Of a stretch of DNA of 64,000 nt, positions 62,501-64,000 are shown piece by piece; within the stretch, counting starts at the first letter, position 1, and each line of letters starts with the position of its first letter. Source of the stretch: Polyangiaceae bacterium (GTDB lineage Bacteria > Myxococcota_A > Polyangia > Polyangiales > Polyangiaceae). Below the pieces are notes generated by a model, which was given only the letters and a program-made list of their open reading frames with translations, did no database searches and was not told the origin of the DNA. Location of the stretch: NCBI GenBank assembly GCA_016712345.1, contig JADJRH010000011.1, forward strand, positions 4,588,001 to 4,652,000, in the 5' to 3' direction. The position numbers were made by a program, and so were the translations under genes.

Positions 62501-64000
62501 GCAACGTGAACGGTGGACACGCTTCAGGCGTTGCGTGTGTACAACAAACGTGCGTGATCGAGGCGTGCGAACCCGGGTATGGAGACTGCGACAGTTCACC
62601 AGCGAACGGGTGTGAAGTTGACCTGCTCGCCAATGTACAAAACTGCGGCGGTTGCGGGATCGCCTGCTCCAACGGGCACGGCACAACAACGTGCAACGCC
62701 GGTTCTTGTGTACCCACCTGCGCAGAAGGGTACACCGATTGCGACGGAAACCCCACCAACGGCTGTGAAACCAACACCAAGGCCACGTGTGGGCAATGTG
62801 TTTCGGGCGGCGTTTCGTGCCGCGACATTCGAAGCAAAGATGCCACCGCAGCGAGCGGTGTGTACATGATCGACGAGGACGGAAACGGTCCGATCGCCGC
62901 TCGCAGTGTGTATTGCGACATGACCACCGACGGCGGCGGGTGGACTGCCGTGTTCGTGGGGAAAAACGGCCGCATCAACGTGTTTGACAGGTTTGATACA
63001 GGCTATTACAGCGGTGTGTACTCCGACGCCGAAAGGCGTTATTTGCAGCGTAAACCTGCTTGGAGTCCGGGAGGCGAAATGGCGGTTCAGTGTGGAACGG
63101 CCATGGTCAAGTTCCCCACAACGTTTGCGACCGAAAACTACTTTGCGAACGGCGGCACAACGCCACTCCAGTGGAACCCAATCACTCCAACGGTCATTGC
63201 CGGCACCGTGACCAATCCGCCCAACACTGTGTCGTTTGGAATTAACGCCGGGGAAGGATTTGCGTTTGCCCGCAACCAAAGTGGCAGGTTGGTGTTTGGC
63301 TCTTCGTCCATGTCCAACGTCCTCGATCGGTGCAACACGGTCATCGACAACACCTCCACGCTTCGGGTTTTCTACCGCGAACCGCCACCAAACTCCTGCG
63401 CCGCCGGAACGGCGGATTGCGACAACGACCCGACAAACGGGTGTGAAACGATCACCACCTACGCAACGGGTGGAGCCTGCGGCGTATCGGGGCAAAGCTG
63501 TCGAGCGATCTTGACTGCCAACCCAACGGCGCCTTCGGGTGTGTACACCATTGATCGCGACGGCGGCGGGCCTGAAAAACCTCTGACCGCGTATTGTGAC
63601 ATGAGCACCGACGGCGGCGGGTGGACTGCCTTCTTCGTGGGTAAAAACGGGCCGCTCAATGTGTTTGACCACTTTGAAGCGCCGCTTCATGTGGGTGTAT
63701 CAAAGAGCGCTACCGGGAAATATCTGGTGCGCGCGCCACAGTTCACGAGCCTGACGGGTTTGGAACTCGCGGTATCGTGTGGTCCGGCAATGGTCAAATA
63801 TCCGTGGACCACCCAAATGCGCGATCTGTTCACGCGCGGCGTCCCGATCAATACACACAACCTACCCGCCGGTACGGCGATTGCCGGCACGGTTGTCGCC
63901 GTTCCAAACATGATTTTGGGCGGGGGGGTGACAGGTCAAGACAGCTTTATTTTCACCCAAAACGGCTCCACAACGTTGATGTTTGCGTCCAGCTCCACGT
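59527..64000 (+). CDS. Giant Cys-rich secreted protein (3' partial)
   Basis: At least 1491 aa, open to the right edge. ATG 59527 gives MKTKIALITSLSLGALCTLGC, a lipoprotein signal. The order is an N-terminal domain (about 20-270), a DUF4215 motif (NCGNNQINAGEECDDGNQFN), thrombospondin type-3 calcium repeats at about 305-485 (DGDGDQVGDGSDNCPN and so on), a DNRLRE domain (about 487-650), many Cys-rich units of the type NGCET...NCGxCGxxC (61.5-62.8 kb), and two fibrinogen-like N-terminal modules (CRDIRS...YCDMTTDGGGWTAVFVGKNG at about 62.8 kb and again at 63.5 kb). Likely a surface adhesin or matrix protein. Confidence 0.9.
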   Translation, partial: MKTKIALITSLSLGALCTLGCEGNNPNNGVPPAAEEKLLGQAVQASGAAQPNTVLMLYRSQAGGIAPEMSTLQAAGYNVELATPAQWTAKTQADFATYRALIFPDWPWGEQANLNTAAANAAVWSPVVNGNILIAGADPSDHPPGGTSMTVGAVLFAAEEPGKTGLYLCLSDFYDTSPAGTPIPVLSGLGSFTLRGASCYDNAHKVAEHPVLAGLTDTTLSNWACSVHETFDTYPSDYLPLAIAKNITGPGMKTFPDGSFGIPYVLAKGASLAPINCGNNQINAGEECDDGNQFNNDGCSAQCQLEENDGDGDQVGDGSDNCPNEINPDQADSDNDGVGDACDNCLNIANPNQENSDGDDVGSACDNCPFATNQDQADGDGDGKGNACDNCAAVTNPGQEDTDLDTVGNACDNCVDKPNSTQVDGDGDGKGNACDNCPNLANADQVDADTDSRGDACDNCLGLGNLSQLDTNGDGLGDACDLTCVTVRRGSTGAVEDASISSLFPGQNAGAATEIAAGQLNGTSSALLKFDLTGLPPMAQVVSAQLALFSGSCCGPTDVEIHKATAAWSEATVTSSSFNNAVDSTVLATLSTCQAPSLADLTAVAAQWKADASQNFGVVLTQTGNVATVFQSSETSNLTDRPALRVCYTVSECAAGTAECDLNAQNGCETNTLASADNCGGCGVTCSYTNAGAACDNGSCSLGACDSGAANCNQNPIDGCEAVLASNTANCGSCGYACENLHGTTACTSGACNPACETGYGSCDGNEQNGCETPLTSLTNCGACGTPCDLPNANETCGSGVCSVASCAANFGNCNNNPSDGCEVPLTTLTDCGSCGSVCNLANASESCQTGKCQIAACDQNFANCDLVPQNGCETNLLTTTDHCGACGNKCVAINGTNSCVNSACAPQCAPFFGDCDIYRENGCETPIYTTDNCGACGVVCSFPNATPVCDLTVCKITACHPGFANCDGQVPNGCETPITTVQNCGACGNSCNVNGGHASGVACVQQTCVIEACEPGYGDCDSSPANGCEVDLLANVQNCGGCGIACSNGHGTTTCNAGSCVPTCAEGYTDCDGNPTNGCETNTKATCGQCVSGGVSCRDIRSKDATAASGVYMIDEDGNGPIAARSVYCDMTTDGGGWTAVFVGKNGRINVFDRFDTGYYSGVYSDAERRYLQRKPAWSPGGEMAVQCGTAMVKFPTTFATENYFANGGTTPLQWNPITPTVIAGTVTNPPNTVSFGINAGEGFAFARNQSGRLVFGSSSMSNVLDRCNTVIDNTSTLRVFYREPPPNSCAAGTADCDNDPTNGCETITTYATGGACGVSGQSCRAILTANPTAPSGVYTIDRDGGGPEKPLTAYCDMSTDGGGWTAFFVGKNGPLNVFDHFEAPLHVGVSKSATGKYLVRAPQFTSLTGLELAVSCGPAMVKYPWTTQMRDLFTRGVPINTHNLPAGTAIAGTVVAVPNMILGGGVTGQDSFIFTQNGSTTLMFASSST

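Overview
The window looks like chromosomal DNA from a Myxococcota (Polyangia-like) bacterium. This is inferred from gene content: many lipoproteins with Gly-, Pro- or Ser/Thr-rich linkers, a Ser/Thr kinase next to an FHA/sigma-54 activator, large secreted proteins built from thrombospondin-3, DUF4215, DNRLRE and Cys-rich repeats, a SelW-type selenoprotein, and an orphan type VI secretion (T6SS) VgrG island. No CRISPR array, rRNA, intact transposase or core T6SS gene was seen. One tRNA (Arg, anticodon TCT) is present.

Layout. 1-5.6 kb: two tandem ketosynthase proteins, each a catalytic half fused to a degenerate half, with small lipoproteins; probably the edge of a polyketide or aryl-polyene-like cluster that continues to the left. 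5.7-10.3 kb: a peroxiredoxin, an unusual array of nested inverted repeats (6.15-6.55 kb), and a GH31 glycosidase/DUF309 operon enclosed by a diverged inverted repeat of about 110 bp. 10.3-20.3 kb: a selenoprotein with an in-frame UGA, an asparagine-synthase-like enzyme without the glutaminase Cys, thiC, a degenerate PilT-like ATPase, bioB, a bacterial PHAX-domain protein, tRNA-Arg and two divergent lipoprotein genes. 20.4-37.7 kb: one + strand T6SS accessory operon with three VgrGs, three DUF2169 proteins, a PAAR-like protein with an unknown C-terminus, a Cys-less ketosynthase-like protein and a HEAT-repeat protein. 37.7-41 kb: a small defence-like block (AAA ATPase, GmrSD-type DUF262 protein). 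41-54.3 kb: lipoproteins, kinase plus FHA/AAA regulator, DUF924, a GHKL ATPase, a formylglycine-generating-enzyme-like lipoprotein and an L,D-transpeptidase-like protein. 54.5-57.8 kb: a - strand respiratory operon of Rieske protein, cytochrome b and an eight-haem HAO-like cytochrome c. 58.2 kb to the edge: two very Cys-rich secreted proteins, the last running off the window.

Two short words recur far above chance: the palindrome GTGTACAC (about 24 copies by hand; about 1 expected) and TCTACCC/GGGTAGA (about 55; about 8 expected). They occupy largely different stretches. GTGTACAC is dense in 0-5 kb and recurs at 11-21 kb and after 52 kb, and is absent from about 21.3 to 52.7 kb, where TCTACCC dominates. 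TCTACCC also fills the GH31 region. The most interesting items are these two words, the UGA-containing selW-like gene, the Rieske/cytochrome b/HAO-like operon and the CTAGT-bounded hairpin array.
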